From the NCBI RefSeq assembly GCF_002160765.1, contig NZ_NFLF01000011.1, positions 52,143 to 116,142 of the forward strand: a stretch of DNA of 64,000 nt. The letters run 5' to 3'. Both the position numbers and the translations under genes were made by a program. Below the pieces are notes generated by a model. The model made no database searches. It was not told where the DNA came from and saw only the letters and a list, made by a program, of their open reading frames with translations. Positions 36,194-45,365 of this stretch are shown here, in pieces. Each line of letters begins with the position of its first letter. Positions within the stretch are counted from its first letter, which is position 1. The DNA is from Lachnoclostridium sp. An138. Its GTDB lineage: Bacteria > Bacillota > Clostridia > Lachnospirales > Lachnospiraceae.

Positions 36194-37263
36194 AACAGAG
36201 AAGCAGAGTGGCGAAAAGACGGCGGACTGTCCCTGCGGCAGCAGCGCTTTTTATCCTGATGGTCCTGTGCTTTCTGCCTGCCTGCGGTTCCCGGAAGACG
36301 GAAGAACAGGTTCCGGTGCAGGAAGAGGAGGACAGAATTCAGATAGGCCTTTCCTTTGACTCCTTCGTCATTGAACGGTGGCAGAGGGACCGGGATGCCT
36401 TTGTGGCCCGGGCTGCGGAGCTTGGGGCGGACGTGAATGTGCAGAATGCCAACGGAGATGTGGAAGAGCAGATCGCCCAGATTGAATATCTGATAGAGAA
36501 AAAGATGGATGTCATAGCCATCGTAGCTGTGGATTCCCAGAGGCTGTCGGATGTGGTGGCGAAGGCGAAACGGGAAGGCATCCGGATTATTGCCTATGAC
36601 CGCCTGATTACAGATGCAGGGGCGGATCTGTACATCAGCTTTGACAATGAGCGCATCGGCCAGATGATGGGGGAAAGCATTGCGGCAAACACGCCGGCTG
36701 GCGGAAAAGTCTTTATGATGTGCGGCTCCCCGGAGGATAACAACGTGTCGCTGGTGGAAAAGGGATTCCGCAGCGTCATGGACAGGACGGATCTGGAGAT
36801 TGTGGAAACAGCCTATGCCGACAACTGGCTGGCGGAGCTCGGCTATACGGCTGTGGGAGAGTATCTGGACGGCGGCGGAGAGCTGGACGCGGTCATGTGC
36901 GGAAATGATGACGTGGCAAGCCAGGTCATTAAGGCGTTATCTGAGAGGCGGCTTGCAGGGGAGGTCTGCGTGGTAGGGCAGGACGCGGAGCTTGGGGCCT
37001 GTCAGCGTATCGTGGAGGGCACTCAGACTATGACGGTCTACAAATCCATCGAGAAGCTGGCCATGCGGGCCGCGGAGAGCGCGGTGGCCCTGGCCCGGGA
37101 CGGAGAGGTCAAGACAGGCGGAACCTATTTTGACGGAACCTGGGATGTGCCCTATATCGGCCTGGAGCCTGTGGCAGTGACAGAGAATAATATGCAGGTG
37201 ATCATTGACGACGGCTATCATCTGGAAGAGGATATTTATCTGAATGTGAACCGGGAGGAATGA
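36190..37263 (+). CDS. Sugar-binding lipoprotein, XylF-like
   Basis: 357 aa. Basic N-terminus, hydrophobic core and lipobox LPAC (about residue 29-32), then a type-I sugar-binding fold: IQIGLSFDSFVIERWQRDRD, EQIAQIEYLIEKKMDVIAI, IIAYDRLITDAGADLY, MCGSPEDNN, GYTAVGEYLDGGGELDAVMC and VVGQDAE. IAYDRLI is characteristic of xylose-binding proteins. Start GTG 36190, after GGAGGGG and overlapping the regulator stop. It is in the sensor operon, separated from the transporter genes by a terminator, so it may feed the sensor or serve as a second receptor for the transporter. Confidence 0.85.
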   Translation: MKQRSRVAKRRRTVPAAAALFILMVLCFLPACGSRKTEEQVPVQEEEDRIQIGLSFDSFVIERWQRDRDAFVARAAELGADVNVQNANGDVEEQIAQIEYLIEKKMDVIAIVAVDSQRLSDVVAKAKREGIRIIAYDRLITDAGADLYISFDNERIGQMMGESIAANTPAGGKVFMMCGSPEDNNVSLVEKGFRSVMDRTDLEIVETAYADNWLAELGYTAVGEYLDGGGELDAVMCGNDDVASQVIKALSERRLAGEVCVVGQDAELGACQRIVEGTQTMTVYKSIEKLAMRAAESAVALARDGEVKTGGTYFDGTWDVPYIGLEPVAVTENNMQVIIDDGYHLEEDIYLNVNREE

Positions 37264-37273
37264 ATCAGGAGCA

Positions 37274-37310
37274 GGACAGGACAATTTTGTTCTGTCCTGT
37301 GTTTTTTGCA
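37274..37310 (+). terminator. Terminator between sensor operon and transporter operon
   Basis: ACAGGACA / TTCTGTCCTGT stem with a TTTTG loop, followed by GTTTTTT. It separates the two transcription units. Confidence 0.75.
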
Positions 37311-37322
37311 AAAAAGTGCTAA

Positions 37323-37345
37323 TAGTTTGTTTAATGAATAAACTA
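37323..37345. promoter_or_regulatory. XylR-like operator 2
   Basis: TAGTTTGTT and AATAAACTA around a 5-bp centre (8 of 9 pairs), close to the known XylR pattern TTAGTTTGTT..AACAAACTAA. It lies upstream of a TATAGT at 37397-37402 that lacks a normal -35, as expected for a promoter needing an activator such as the AraC-type regulator. Confidence 0.65.
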
Positions 37346-37441
37346 ACTGACAAGAATTTCAAGTATCTGGACAACTATTTGCTAGAGGGTGCGTGTTATA
37401 GTTTTCTTATCAAAAAAACATCTTCAAAGGGAGGAAAAATC

Positions 37442-38599
37442 ATGAAGAGAAAATTCTTAAGCGTGCTTCTTGCAGGCGCTCTCGCAGTCTCCATGCTGGC
37501 TGGCTGCGGCGGAGGAAATGACGCGGCGGAGACCACGACCGAAACGACAGACACGGCAGAGACGGATGCCGCAGAGACAGATACGGCAGACGCAGACGCC
37601 GCAGAGACGGACGCTTCCGCAGGCGGACTCATCGGTGTATCCATGCCGACACAGGACCTTCAGAGATGGAACCAGGACGGCTCCAACATGAAGGCTGAGC
37701 TGGAGGCAGCAGGCTATACGGTAGAGCTTCAGTACGCTTCCAACGACATCGCAACTCAGGTATCCCAGATTGAGACCATGATTACCAACGGATGCGAGCT
37801 TCTCGTTATCGCTTCCATCGACGGTGATTCCCTTGGAACCGTTCTGGCTCAGGCAAAGGAGCAGGGCATTCCGGTTATCGCTTACGACCGTCTGATTATG
37901 AACTCTGACGCTGTCAGCTACTATGCAACCTTTGACAACTATCTGGTAGGCCAGACACAGGGACAGTACATCGTAGACGCCCTTGACCTGGACAACGCTG
38001 AGGGACCGTTCAACATGGAAATCGTTACCGGTGACCCGGGCGATAACAACGTAAACTACTTCTACGGCGGCGCTATGGACGTTCTGCAGCCCTACATCGA
38101 CGCTGGCAAGCTGGTAGTTCCCTCCGGACAGATTGCGAAGGAAGAAGTTGCAACTGCCAACTGGGCTACAGAGACCGCTCAGTCCAGATTTGAGAATATC
38201 CTGTCTTCCTACTATGCAGACGGAACACAGCTTGACGTGGTTCTGGCTTCCAACGACTCCACAGCTCTGGGTGTTGCGAATGCTCTGGCATCCAATTACA
38301 CCGGCGAGTACCCGATCCTGACTGGTCAGGACTGTGATATCGCAAATGTGAAGAATATCGTTGACGGAAAGCAGTCCATGTCCGTATTCAAGGATACAAG
38401 AACTCTGGCAAGCCAGGTTGTAAAGATGGTAGAAGCCGTTATGCAGGGCGGCGAGGCTGAGGTAAACGATACCGAGACCTACGACAACGGAACAGGTGTT
38501 ATCCCGTCCTATCTGTGCGAGCCGGTTATCGTGGATTCTTCCAACTATCAGGAACTGCTGATTGACTCCGGATACTATACAGAGGCAGATCTTCAGTAA
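37442..38599 (+). CDS. xylF: Sugar ABC transporter substrate-binding lipoprotein (XylF/ChvE-like)
   Basis: 385 aa. Lipobox LAGC near residue 22 (MLAGCGG), a Thr/Glu/Asp/Ala stalk of about 35 residues, then the binding domain: IGVSMPTQDLQRWNQDG, TQVSQIETMITNGCELLVIA, VIAYDRLIMNSDAV, VTGDPGDNN and GQDCDIANV. Codon use is strongly biased to C/T-ending forms, which suggests high expression. GGGAGGAAA lies before ATG 37442. It is followed by its ATPase and permease. The specificity is read as xylose or related pentoses from the neighbourhood. Confidence 0.88.
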   Translation: MKRKFLSVLLAGALAVSMLAGCGGGNDAAETTTETTDTAETDAAETDTADADAAETDASAGGLIGVSMPTQDLQRWNQDGSNMKAELEAAGYTVELQYASNDIATQVSQIETMITNGCELLVIASIDGDSLGTVLAQAKEQGIPVIAYDRLIMNSDAVSYYATFDNYLVGQTQGQYIVDALDLDNAEGPFNMEIVTGDPGDNNVNYFYGGAMDVLQPYIDAGKLVVPSGQIAKEEVATANWATETAQSRFENILSSYYADGTQLDVVLASNDSTALGVANALASNYTGEYPILTGQDCDIANVKNIVDGKQSMSVFKDTRTLASQVVKMVEAVMQGGEAEVNDTETYDNGTGVIPSYLCEPVIVDSSNYQELLIDSGYYTEADLQ

Positions 38600-38622
38600 T
38601 TATCATGGAACAGTAAGGATTG

Positions 38623-38652
38623 CAGGCGGGGCAGAACTGCCCCGCCTGTTTT
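38623..38652 (+). terminator. Intergenic hairpin between binding protein and ATPase
   Basis: CAGGCGGGGCAG-AA-CTGCCCCGCCTG, a perfect 12-pair stem followed by TTTT. A partial terminator here would keep binding protein above ATPase and permease, a common pattern in ABC operons. Confidence 0.75.
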
Positions 38653-38718
38653 GAGAAAAGGACGGCTGCGCTTAGGATTTGGAGCGGCCGGACTGCTGCA
38701 AGGCAGGGAGGGGTTCAC

Positions 38719-40257
38719 TTGGCAAAGATTTTGCTTGAAATGAAAAATATTACCAAAACATTCCCTGGTGTCAAAGCACTGGATAATGTAAATCTCCAGG
38801 TAGAAGAAGGAGAGATCCATGCCCTGGTCGGTGAGAACGGGGCGGGAAAATCTACCCTGATGAATGTCTTAAGCGGTATCTATCCGTACGGCACTTATGA
38901 GGGCGATATTATTTATAACGGCGAAGTATGCAAGTTTTCAAAAATCAAGGACAGTGAGGAGAAAGGAATCGTCATCATCCATCAGGAACTGGCGCTGATT
39001 CCCTATATGACCATCGGGGAAAATATGTTCCTCGGCAATGAACGTGGAAAAAAGGCCGCCATCGACTGGAACGAGACGTATGGTCAGGCGGATGTGCATT
39101 TAAAGACGGTAGGACTGAAAGAATCCTCCAGAACACTGGTGAAGGATATCGGAGTGGGCAAGCAGCAGCTTGTGGAGATTGCGAAGGCTCTGGCAAAGAA
39201 CGCGAAACTTCTGATTCTGGATGAGCCGACAGCCTCCCTGAACGAGACAGACTCTCAGGCTCTGCTGGATCTGCTTCTGAAATTTAAGAAGGAAGGCATG
39301 ACCTGTATCATCATCTCCCATAAGCTGAATGAGGTGGCTTATGTGGCGGACAAGATCACCGTCATCCGCGACGGCGCTACCATTGAGACGCTGGTGAAGG
39401 GTGTGGATGAATTTTCAGAGGAGCGGATTATCAAGGGCATGGTTGGCCGTGAGATTGCGGACCGTTTTCCGAAGAGGCCGGGCGTGCAGATCGGAGAGGT
39501 CAATCTGGAGGTACAGAACTGGACCGTATACCATCCGCTGTATTCTGAGCGTAAGGTAGTAGACAACGTTTCCATCAAGGTACATAAGGGAGAGGTGGTA
39601 GGAATCTCCGGACTGATGGGCGCGGGCCGTACCGAGCTTGCCATGAGTATTTTCGGAAAGAGCTATGGAACGAATATTTCCGGAAAGCTGTTTATCAACG
39701 GCGAGGAAGTCCATCTGAAAAACGAGAGAGACGCCATCGACCACAAACTGGCTTATGTGACAGAAGACCGCAAGGGCAACGGATTGATTCTGTCCAATCC
39801 CATCAAGACCAATACGACCCTGGCCAATATGGCAGGCGTGTCCAGCCACGGCATCATCGACAAGGATAAGGAGTATGCCGTAGCGGAGGAATACAGGGAA
39901 AAGCTGAAGACAAAATGCCCGACGGTGGAGCAGAATGTGGGAAATCTTTCCGGAGGAAACCAGCAGAAGGTACTGCTGGCCAAGTGGATGTTCGCGGACC
40001 CGGACGTGCTGATTCTCGACGAGCCGACGCGGGGCATCGACGTGGGCGCCAAATACGAGATTTACTGCATCATCAATGAGCTGGCGGCGGCAGGAAAATC
40101 CGTTATCATGATTTCCTCGGAGCTGCCGGAGGTTCTCGGCATGAGCGACCGGATCTATGTCATGAATGAGGGAAGGATCGTGGGCGAGCTCTCCCATGAG
40201 GAGGCGACCCAGGAGGTCATCATGTCCTGTATTTTGAAGTCGAGCAAAGGAGAGTAG
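38719..40257 (+). CDS. mmsA: Sugar ABC transporter ATPase (MmsA/XylG-like)
   Basis: 512 aa, two ABC domains. First: Walker [10 protein letters not shown] (about residue 37), signature near [13 protein letters not shown] and Walker [12 protein letters not shown]. Second: [17 protein letters not shown] in place of a classical Walker A, as usual in this family, [15 protein letters not shown] and [14 protein letters not shown]. The start is TTG 38719 with GGGAGGGG six bases before; an upstream frame crosses the hairpin and is discarded. It powers import of the sugar bound by the XylF-like protein. Confidence 0.92.
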   Translation: MAKILLEMKNITKTFPGVKALDNVNLQVEEGEIHALVGENGAGKSTLMNVLSGIYPYGTYEGDIIYNGEVCKFSKIKDSEEKGIVIIHQELALIPYMTIGENMFLGNERGKKAAIDWNETYGQADVHLKTVGLKESSRTLVKDIGVGKQQLVEIAKALAKNAKLLILDEPTASLNETDSQALLDLLLKFKKEGMTCIIISHKLNEVAYVADKITVIRDGATIETLVKGVDEFSEERIIKGMVGREIADRFPKRPGVQIGEVNLEVQNWTVYHPLYSERKVVDNVSIKVHKGEVVGISGLMGAGRTELAMSIFGKSYGTNISGKLFINGEEVHLKNERDAIDHKLAYVTEDRKGNGLILSNPIKTNTTLANMAGVSSHGIIDKDKEYAVAEEYREKLKTKCPTVEQNVGNLSGGNQQKVLLAKWMFADPDVLILDEPTRGIDVGAKYEIYCIINELAAAGKSVIMISSELPEVLGMSDRIYVMNEGRIVGELSHEEATQEVIMSCILKSSKGE

Positions 40258-40260
40258 ACA

Positions 40261-41433
40261 ATGAGTAAGACAAGTGTTATGGAATTTGTAAAAAAATATA
40301 CGATGATTCTGGTGCTGATTCTGGTGACTGCCTTCTTTGCATGGCAGACAGACGGAAAGATTCTTCTTCCCCAGAACATCAATAACCTGATCGCGCAGAA
40401 CGCGTACGTGTTCGTACTGGCCACAGGTATGCTGCTCTGTATCCTGACAGGAGGAAACATCGACCTGTCGGTTGGTTCTGTAGTATGTTTTGTAGGTGCG
40501 GTGGGCGCTACCATGATGGAGACCTATGAAATGAACATGTGGGTATCCATTCTGGTAATGCTGCTGGTAGGCCTTGTAATCGGCGCATGGCAGGGATTCT
40601 GGATCGCGTTTGTGCGGATTCCTCCGTTCATCACGACCCTGTCCGGTATGCTGGTATTCCGCGGACTTTCCAACGTGGTGCTCAACGGTATGACCGTCTC
40701 CATCACGAACCAGACCTTTATCCGGATCTTCGGCGGCGGCGCAGACTGCTATGTGCCTGACTTTTTCGGTGGAAACGGATTCAACATTACCTGTATGCTG
40801 GCCGGCGTTATCGCCTGCGTGATTTACGCCCTGCTTACCTTCCGCGGCTATTTCGCCAGAAAGAAGAAAGGCTACGAGACAGGCTCCTTCAACGCCATGC
40901 TGGCAAAAGTAGTTGTACTCTGCGCGGTTCTTCTGTGGTTCACTTACAACCTGTCTCTGCACAAGGGTATTCCGGCGGCTCTGATCTGGGTGATTATCGT
41001 GGTCCTGATTTATGGATACATCACTTCCATGACCACCACAGGACGTTATTTCTACGCGGTAGGCGGCAACGAGAAGGCCACCAAGCTTTCCGGTATCAAT
41101 ACAGATAAGGTATACTTTATCGCGTATACCAACATGGGACTGCTGGCGGCTCTGGCAGGTATGCTGACGATTGCACGTATGACCTCCGCGCAGCCCACTT
41201 ACGGACAGAACTACGAGATGGACGCCATCGGTTCCTGTTTCATCGGCGGCGCTTCCGCTTACGGCGGAATCGGAACGGTTCCCGGCGTTATCGTCGGAGC
41301 TGTACTGATGGGCGTTATCAACCTGGGTATGTCCATCATGGGCGTAGACGCCAACTATCAGAGAGTGGTAAAGGGCCTTGTGCTTCTGGCAGCGGTTATC
41401 TTTGACGTAGTTTCCAAGAGAAAAAATCAGTAG
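40261..41433 (+). CDS. mmsB: Sugar ABC transporter permease (MmsB/XylH-like)
   Basis: 390 aa, about ten membrane helices, in the ribose/xylose permease family: NNLIAQNAYVFVLATGMLL, TGGNIDLSVGS, IPPFITTLSGMLVFRGLSNV, YAVGGNEKATKLSGI, and IGSCFIGGASAYGGIGTVPG near the C-terminus. Three bases after the ATPase stop. It forms the channel of the transporter. Confidence 0.92.
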   Translation: MSKTSVMEFVKKYTMILVLILVTAFFAWQTDGKILLPQNINNLIAQNAYVFVLATGMLLCILTGGNIDLSVGSVVCFVGAVGATMMETYEMNMWVSILVMLLVGLVIGAWQGFWIAFVRIPPFITTLSGMLVFRGLSNVVLNGMTVSITNQTFIRIFGGGADCYVPDFFGGNGFNITCMLAGVIACVIYALLTFRGYFARKKKGYETGSFNAMLAKVVVLCAVLLWFTYNLSLHKGIPAALIWVIIVVLIYGYITSMTTTGRYFYAVGGNEKATKLSGINTDKVYFIAYTNMGLLAALAGMLTIARMTSAQPTYGQNYEMDAIGSCFIGGASAYGGIGTVPGVIVGAVLMGVINLGMSIMGVDANYQRVVKGLVLLAAVIFDVVSKRKNQ

Positions 41434-41482
41434 GGGTACTGTTTAAAATGTCTATAAATCCGGGCCCGGTCTCCGGGTCCGG

Positions 41483-41502
41483 TTATCCCGGAACCGGGAT
41501 AA
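41483..41502 (+). terminator. Small hairpin after the permease gene
   Basis: TTATCCCGG-AA-CCGGGATAA followed by TTT; a weak terminator or processing site before the catabolic genes. Confidence 0.5.
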
Positions 41503-41532
41503 TTTCAGCGGCGAAAAGGAGGAGGAAAAACC

Positions 41533-42150
41533 ATGAAAAAGGTGACAGATCCGGAATTCCGGAAATACGGAAGGGTTCTGGACATCAAAATCCCTGATTT
41601 GCTGGAGCGCCTGGGAAAGACGCCGGTGACAGAGGGGGTAGTCTATGTGGCATCCGAACCGGAGCTGGAGGCCTGCGCGGAATTGGAAGCCATCCAGAAC
41701 AGTGTATTTGGAGGCCTGCCCATTCAGATCGGCTACTGCAACGGACATAACGATACGCTGAATGCCATCGAGTATCACCGCTGCTCTGAGATCAATGTGG
41801 CATATCAGGGCGCGGTCCTGATGGTGGGAAGCCAGCAGGATATCGCGGATGATTTTACCTATGACACCGGAAAGATGGAGCTTTTTGAGGTTCCGGCCGG
41901 CTGCGCGGTGGAGCTCTACGCGACGACTCTCCACTATGCGCCCTGCAGCCTTGGACAGGAAGGCTTTCAGGTAGCCATCATTCTGGTAAAGGGCACCAAT
42001 GAGGCCATGCCGGAGGTGACGGGAGCGATTGCGGAAGACCGCCTGATGACGGCGCGCAATAAATGGCTGATCGCCCACGAAGAGTCCGGCCTTGGGGCGG
42101 ACGGAGCCTTCGTCGGCTTGACAGGAAAAAACTTAAAAACTAATATATAA
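41533..42150 (+). CDS. DUF4867 family protein, cupin-like
   Basis: 205 aa. Beta-rich, with GLPIQIGYCNGHNDTLNAIEYH, CSEINVAYQGAVLMVG, an acidic MELFEVPAGCAVELYATTLHYAPCS and a VAIILVKGTNE end. The H-x-E/H spacing and the repeated strands suggest a metal-binding cupin fold, perhaps a sugar mutarotase or isomerase helper. The family is known to me from sugar operons next to L-fucose-isomerase-like genes, which is exactly its place here. GGAGGA lies before the ATG. Function not established. Confidence 0.72.
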   Translation: MKKVTDPEFRKYGRVLDIKIPDLLERLGKTPVTEGVVYVASEPELEACAELEAIQNSVFGGLPIQIGYCNGHNDTLNAIEYHRCSEINVAYQGAVLMVGSQQDIADDFTYDTGKMELFEVPAGCAVELYATTLHYAPCSLGQEGFQVAIILVKGTNEAMPEVTGAIAEDRLMTARNKWLIAHEESGLGADGAFVGLTGKNLKTNI

Positions 42151-42162
42151 GGAGGACTTACT

Positions 42163-43647
42163 ATGATAAACATACCGTCTGTAAAAGTGGGAATTGTAGC
42201 CGTAAGCCGCGACTGCTTCCCGGAATCTCTTTCTGTGAACCGCAGAAAAGCTCTGGTGGAGGCTTATGCGCAGAAGTATGACGCGGCGGATATCTACGAG
42301 TGTCCCGTATGTATCGTAGAGAGCGAGATTCATATGGTGCAGGCCCTTGAGGACGTGAAAAAGGCCGGCTGTGACGCCCTTGTGGTATATCTTGGAAACT
42401 TCGGACCGGAGATTTCCGAGACCCTGCTCGCAAAGCATTTCGACGGCCCGGTGATGTTCGTGGCAGCCGCAGAGGAGACCGGAAAGGATCTGGTACAGGG
42501 ACGCGGCGACGCGTACTGCGGCATGCTGAACGCAAGCTACAACCTGAAGCTGCGCAATGTACGCGCTTATATTCCGGAGTATCCGGTGGGAACAGCAGAA
42601 GAATGTGCAGATATGATCCATGAGTTCCTTCCGATTGCGAGAGCCCTCGTGGGACTGTCCAGCCTGAAGATCATCAGCTTTGGACCGAGACCATTGAACT
42701 TCCTGGCCTGCAACGCCCCGATCAAGCAGCTTTACAACCTGGGCGTGGAGATCGAGGAAAACTCTGAGCTCGATCTGTTTGAAGCCTTCAATAAGCATGA
42801 GGGAGACCCGAGAATCCCGGATGTGGTAAAGGATATGGAGGCAGAGCTGGGAGAGGGCAATCAGAAGCCGCAGATCCTTACGAAGCTGGCTCAGTATGAG
42901 CTGACGCTCCTTGACTGGGTAGAAGAGCATAAGGGCTACCGCAAATACGTGGCCATCGCCGGAAAGTGCTGGCCCGCATTCCAGACCCAGTTCGGCTTCG
43001 TACCCTGCTATGTAAACAGCCGTCTGACAGGCCGGGGAATCCCCGTATCCTGCGAAGTGGATATCTACGGCGCTTTGAGCGAGTTCATCGGAACCTGCGT
43101 AAGCCAGGATGCCGTGACGCTGCTTGACATCAACAACACCGTTCCGGCTGATATCTACAACGAGGATATCGCAGGAAAATTCCCGTATACCCAGAAGGAT
43201 ACCTTCATGGGCTTCCACTGCGGCAACACCTGCTCCGGCAAGCTGACCTCCTGCTCCATGAAGTATCAGATGATCATGGCAAGAAGCCTTCCGGAAGAGG
43301 TAACCCAGGGAACTCTGGAGGGAGACATTGTTCCGGGCGACATTACATTCTTCCGCCTGCAGAGCACGGCAGACTGCAAGCTCCGCGCATACGTGGCACA
43401 GGGCGAGGTGCTTCCGGTAGCGACACGGTCCTTCGGAGCCATCGGTATCTTTGCGATTCCCGAGATGGGACGCTTCTACCGCCACGTGCTGGTAGAGAAG
43501 AACTATCCGCATCACGGAGCTGTGGCCTTCGGACATTATGGAAAGGCACTCTATGAGGTATTCAAATATCTGGGAGTGGAGCCGGAGGAGATCGGCTTCA
43601 ATCAGCCGAAGGGAATGCGGTATCCCACCGAGAATCCCTTTGCGTAA
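42163..43647 (+). CDS. L-fucose/L-arabinose isomerase family protein, candidate pentose isomerase
   Basis: 494 aa. The fold has an N-terminal Rossmann-like part (VGIVAVSRDCFPESL, GCDALVVYLGNFGPE) and a C-terminal catalytic part. Possible metal ligands are Glu/Asp in the SCEVDIYGALSEF and DINNT segments and His in FMGFHCGNTCSG. Members isomerise L-fucose, D-arabinose or L-arabinose using Mn2+. Here the next gene is xylulokinase and no xylA is in the locus, so it may make D-xylulose from D-xylose, or from another pentose. AAGGAGGA precedes the ATG. Family likely, substrate inferred. Confidence 0.8.
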   Translation: MINIPSVKVGIVAVSRDCFPESLSVNRRKALVEAYAQKYDAADIYECPVCIVESEIHMVQALEDVKKAGCDALVVYLGNFGPEISETLLAKHFDGPVMFVAAAEETGKDLVQGRGDAYCGMLNASYNLKLRNVRAYIPEYPVGTAEECADMIHEFLPIARALVGLSSLKIISFGPRPLNFLACNAPIKQLYNLGVEIEENSELDLFEAFNKHEGDPRIPDVVKDMEAELGEGNQKPQILTKLAQYELTLLDWVEEHKGYRKYVAIAGKCWPAFQTQFGFVPCYVNSRLTGRGIPVSCEVDIYGALSEFIGTCVSQDAVTLLDINNTVPADIYNEDIAGKFPYTQKDTFMGFHCGNTCSGKLTSCSMKYQMIMARSLPEEVTQGTLEGDIVPGDITFFRLQSTADCKLRAYVAQGEVLPVATRSFGAIGIFAIPEMGRFYRHVLVEKNYPHHGAVAFGHYGKALYEVFKYLGVEPEEIGFNQPKGMRYPTENPFA

Positions 43648-43683
43648 GGGATACATAACTGATATTGGTATGTTTTCATATAT

Positions 43684-43757
43684 CCGGCGCGCCGGGGACT
43701 GAAAGGGTTCCCGGTCCGCCGGCAATAGGGCCTGTGCAGGGGTGTACAGGCCTGTTT
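43684..43757 (+). terminator. Two hairpins between isomerase and xylB
   Basis: CCGGCG..CCGGG with CCCGG..CGCCGG (43684-43722), then GGCCTGT with ACAGGCC followed by TGTTT (43729-43757). They may tune expression of xylB relative to the genes before it. Confidence 0.55.
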
Positions 43758-43790
43758 AAAATTGCATGAGCAATCACAGGAGGAAAGTAT

Positions 43791-45260
43791 ATGCTGTATG
43801 TAGGAATTGATCTGGGTACTTCCGCCGTGAAGCTGCTTCTGATGGACGGAACGGGAAAAATACAGAAGATCGTGTCAAAGGAGTATCCGCTGTATTTCCC
43901 CCATCCCGGCTGGTCGGAGCAGAATCCGGAGGACTGGTATAACCAGAGCATGGAAGGGTTAAAAGAGCTTCTCGCAGACTGCGACAGGTCCCAGGTGGCC
44001 GGAATCAGCTTCGGCGGCCAGATGCACGGCCTTGTGATTCTGGATAAGGAGGATCAGGTGATCCGCCCGGCCATTCTCTGGAACGACGGCCGCACCGGCG
44101 AGGAGACCGATTACCTGAACCACGTTATCGGTAAGGATAAACTGTCCGCTTATACGGCGAACATCGCCTTTGCGGGCTTTACCGCCCCGAAACTTCTCTG
44201 GGTGAAAAAGCATGAGCCGGAGAACTTCGAAAAGATAGAAAAAATCATGCTGCCCAAGGATTATCTGGCTTACCGTTTAAGCGGAACCTTCTGCACAGAC
44301 GTATCGGACGCTTCCGGTATGCTGCTCTTTGACGTGGAGCACAAGTGCTGGTCAAAGGAAATGATGGAAATCTGCGGCGTGAAGGAAAACCAGCTGGCGC
44401 AGATTTTTGAGAGCTATGAGGCGGTCGGTACCCTGAAGCCGGAGCTTGCAAAAGAGCTCGGCCTGTCTGAGAACGTAAAAATCGCGGCGGGAGCCGGGGA
44501 CAACGCGGCGGCAGCCGTGGGAACGGGAACCGTCGGAGACGGGGCCTGCAATATTTCCCTTGGAACCTCGGGCACGATTTTCATTTCCAGCGAGAAATTC
44601 GGCGTGGATGAGAACAACGCCCTTCATTCCTTCGCCCACGCGGACGGACACTACCATCTGATGGGCTGTATGCTCAGCGCGGCGTCCTGCAATAAATGGT
44701 GGATGGACGAAATACTGCGCACAAAGGATTACAGCGGCGAGCAGAAGGACATCCAGGTAAAGGAGCTTGGAAAGAATCACGTATTCTTCCTGCCCTATCT
44801 GATGGGAGAGCGCAGCCCCCACAACGATCCGAATGTACGCGGCACCTTCATCGGCATGAGCATGGATACCACCAGGGAAGACATGACCCAGGCGGTGCTG
44901 GAAGGCGTAGTCTTCGGTCTGCGGGATTCTTTTGAGGTGGCAAAGTCTCTGGGAATCCACATCGAACGCACGAAGATCTGCGGAGGTGGAGCCAAGAGCC
45001 CGCTGTGGCGCCAGATGGTAGCGGATATCCTGAATATCAAGGTAGATATTCCCGAGAGCGAGGAAGGTCCTGCCATGGGCGGAGCCATGCTGGCAGCCGT
45101 GGCCTGCGGAGAATACGCGAGCGTGGAAGAAGCAGCCGCGAAGATTGTGAAAGTAGTGGATACCGTAGAGCCCATCCCGGAGAACGCGGCACGCTACGAG
45201 GAACAGTATCAGAAGTTCCGGAAGGTGTATCCGGCGGTGAAGGCGCTGTTTCCGATGTAG
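43791..45260 (+). CDS. xylB: Xylulokinase
   Basis: 489 aa, usual length for FGGY kinases. YVGIDLGTSAVKLLLMD at the N-terminus is the phosphate-1 loop; GISFGGQMHGLV (about residue 70) is typical for xylulokinase and carries the xylulose contact; AILWNDGRT, GDNAAAAVGTGTV, NISLGTSGTIF and ICGGGAKSPLWRQ complete the family set. It makes D-xylulose 5-phosphate for the pentose phosphate pathway. CAGGAGG precedes the ATG. It anchors the xylose reading of the locus. Confidence 0.94.
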   Translation: MLYVGIDLGTSAVKLLLMDGTGKIQKIVSKEYPLYFPHPGWSEQNPEDWYNQSMEGLKELLADCDRSQVAGISFGGQMHGLVILDKEDQVIRPAILWNDGRTGEETDYLNHVIGKDKLSAYTANIAFAGFTAPKLLWVKKHEPENFEKIEKIMLPKDYLAYRLSGTFCTDVSDASGMLLFDVEHKCWSKEMMEICGVKENQLAQIFESYEAVGTLKPELAKELGLSENVKIAAGAGDNAAAAVGTGTVGDGACNISLGTSGTIFISSEKFGVDENNALHSFAHADGHYHLMGCMLSAASCNKWWMDEILRTKDYSGEQKDIQVKELGKNHVFFLPYLMGERSPHNDPNVRGTFIGMSMDTTREDMTQAVLEGVVFGLRDSFEVAKSLGIHIERTKICGGGAKSPLWRQMVADILNIKVDIPESEEGPAMGGAMLAAVACGEYASVEEAAAKIVKVVDTVEPIPENAARYEEQYQKFRKVYPAVKALFPM

Positions 45261-45293
45261 GGGAAGGCAGGGAAAGTTCTTCCCCGGGAAAAC

Positions 45294-45322
45294 TGTATAG
45301 ATTTGCATAAAATGGCCATACT
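45294..45322 (+). promoter_or_regulatory. Sigma-G-like promoter of the spore-protein gene
   Basis: TGTATA, 17 bp, CATACT. Forespore sigma-G promoters of Bacillus and Clostridia follow TGAATA, 17-18 bp, CATACTA. It ends 44 bp before ATG 45366. Confidence 0.6.
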
Positions 45323-45365
45323 CCTTTTAGCGTAAAAAACAGCAGAAAGGGGTATGGTTTTTATT

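Noticed and set aside
39415..40962. 515-codon minus-strand frame over mmsA/mmsB
   Set aside because: Spans two real genes in antisense; composition is His/Gln-rich as typical for shadows.
42133..43725. 530-codon minus-strand frame over the isomerase gene
   Set aside because: Antisense shadow; the plus-strand gene has clear motifs and RBS.
45317..45356. Hairpin CATACTCCTTT/AAAGGGGTATG hiding the ribosome site of the spore-protein gene
   Set aside because: The left arm is the proposed -10 box and upstream of the likely transcript start, so the RNA would not contain it.
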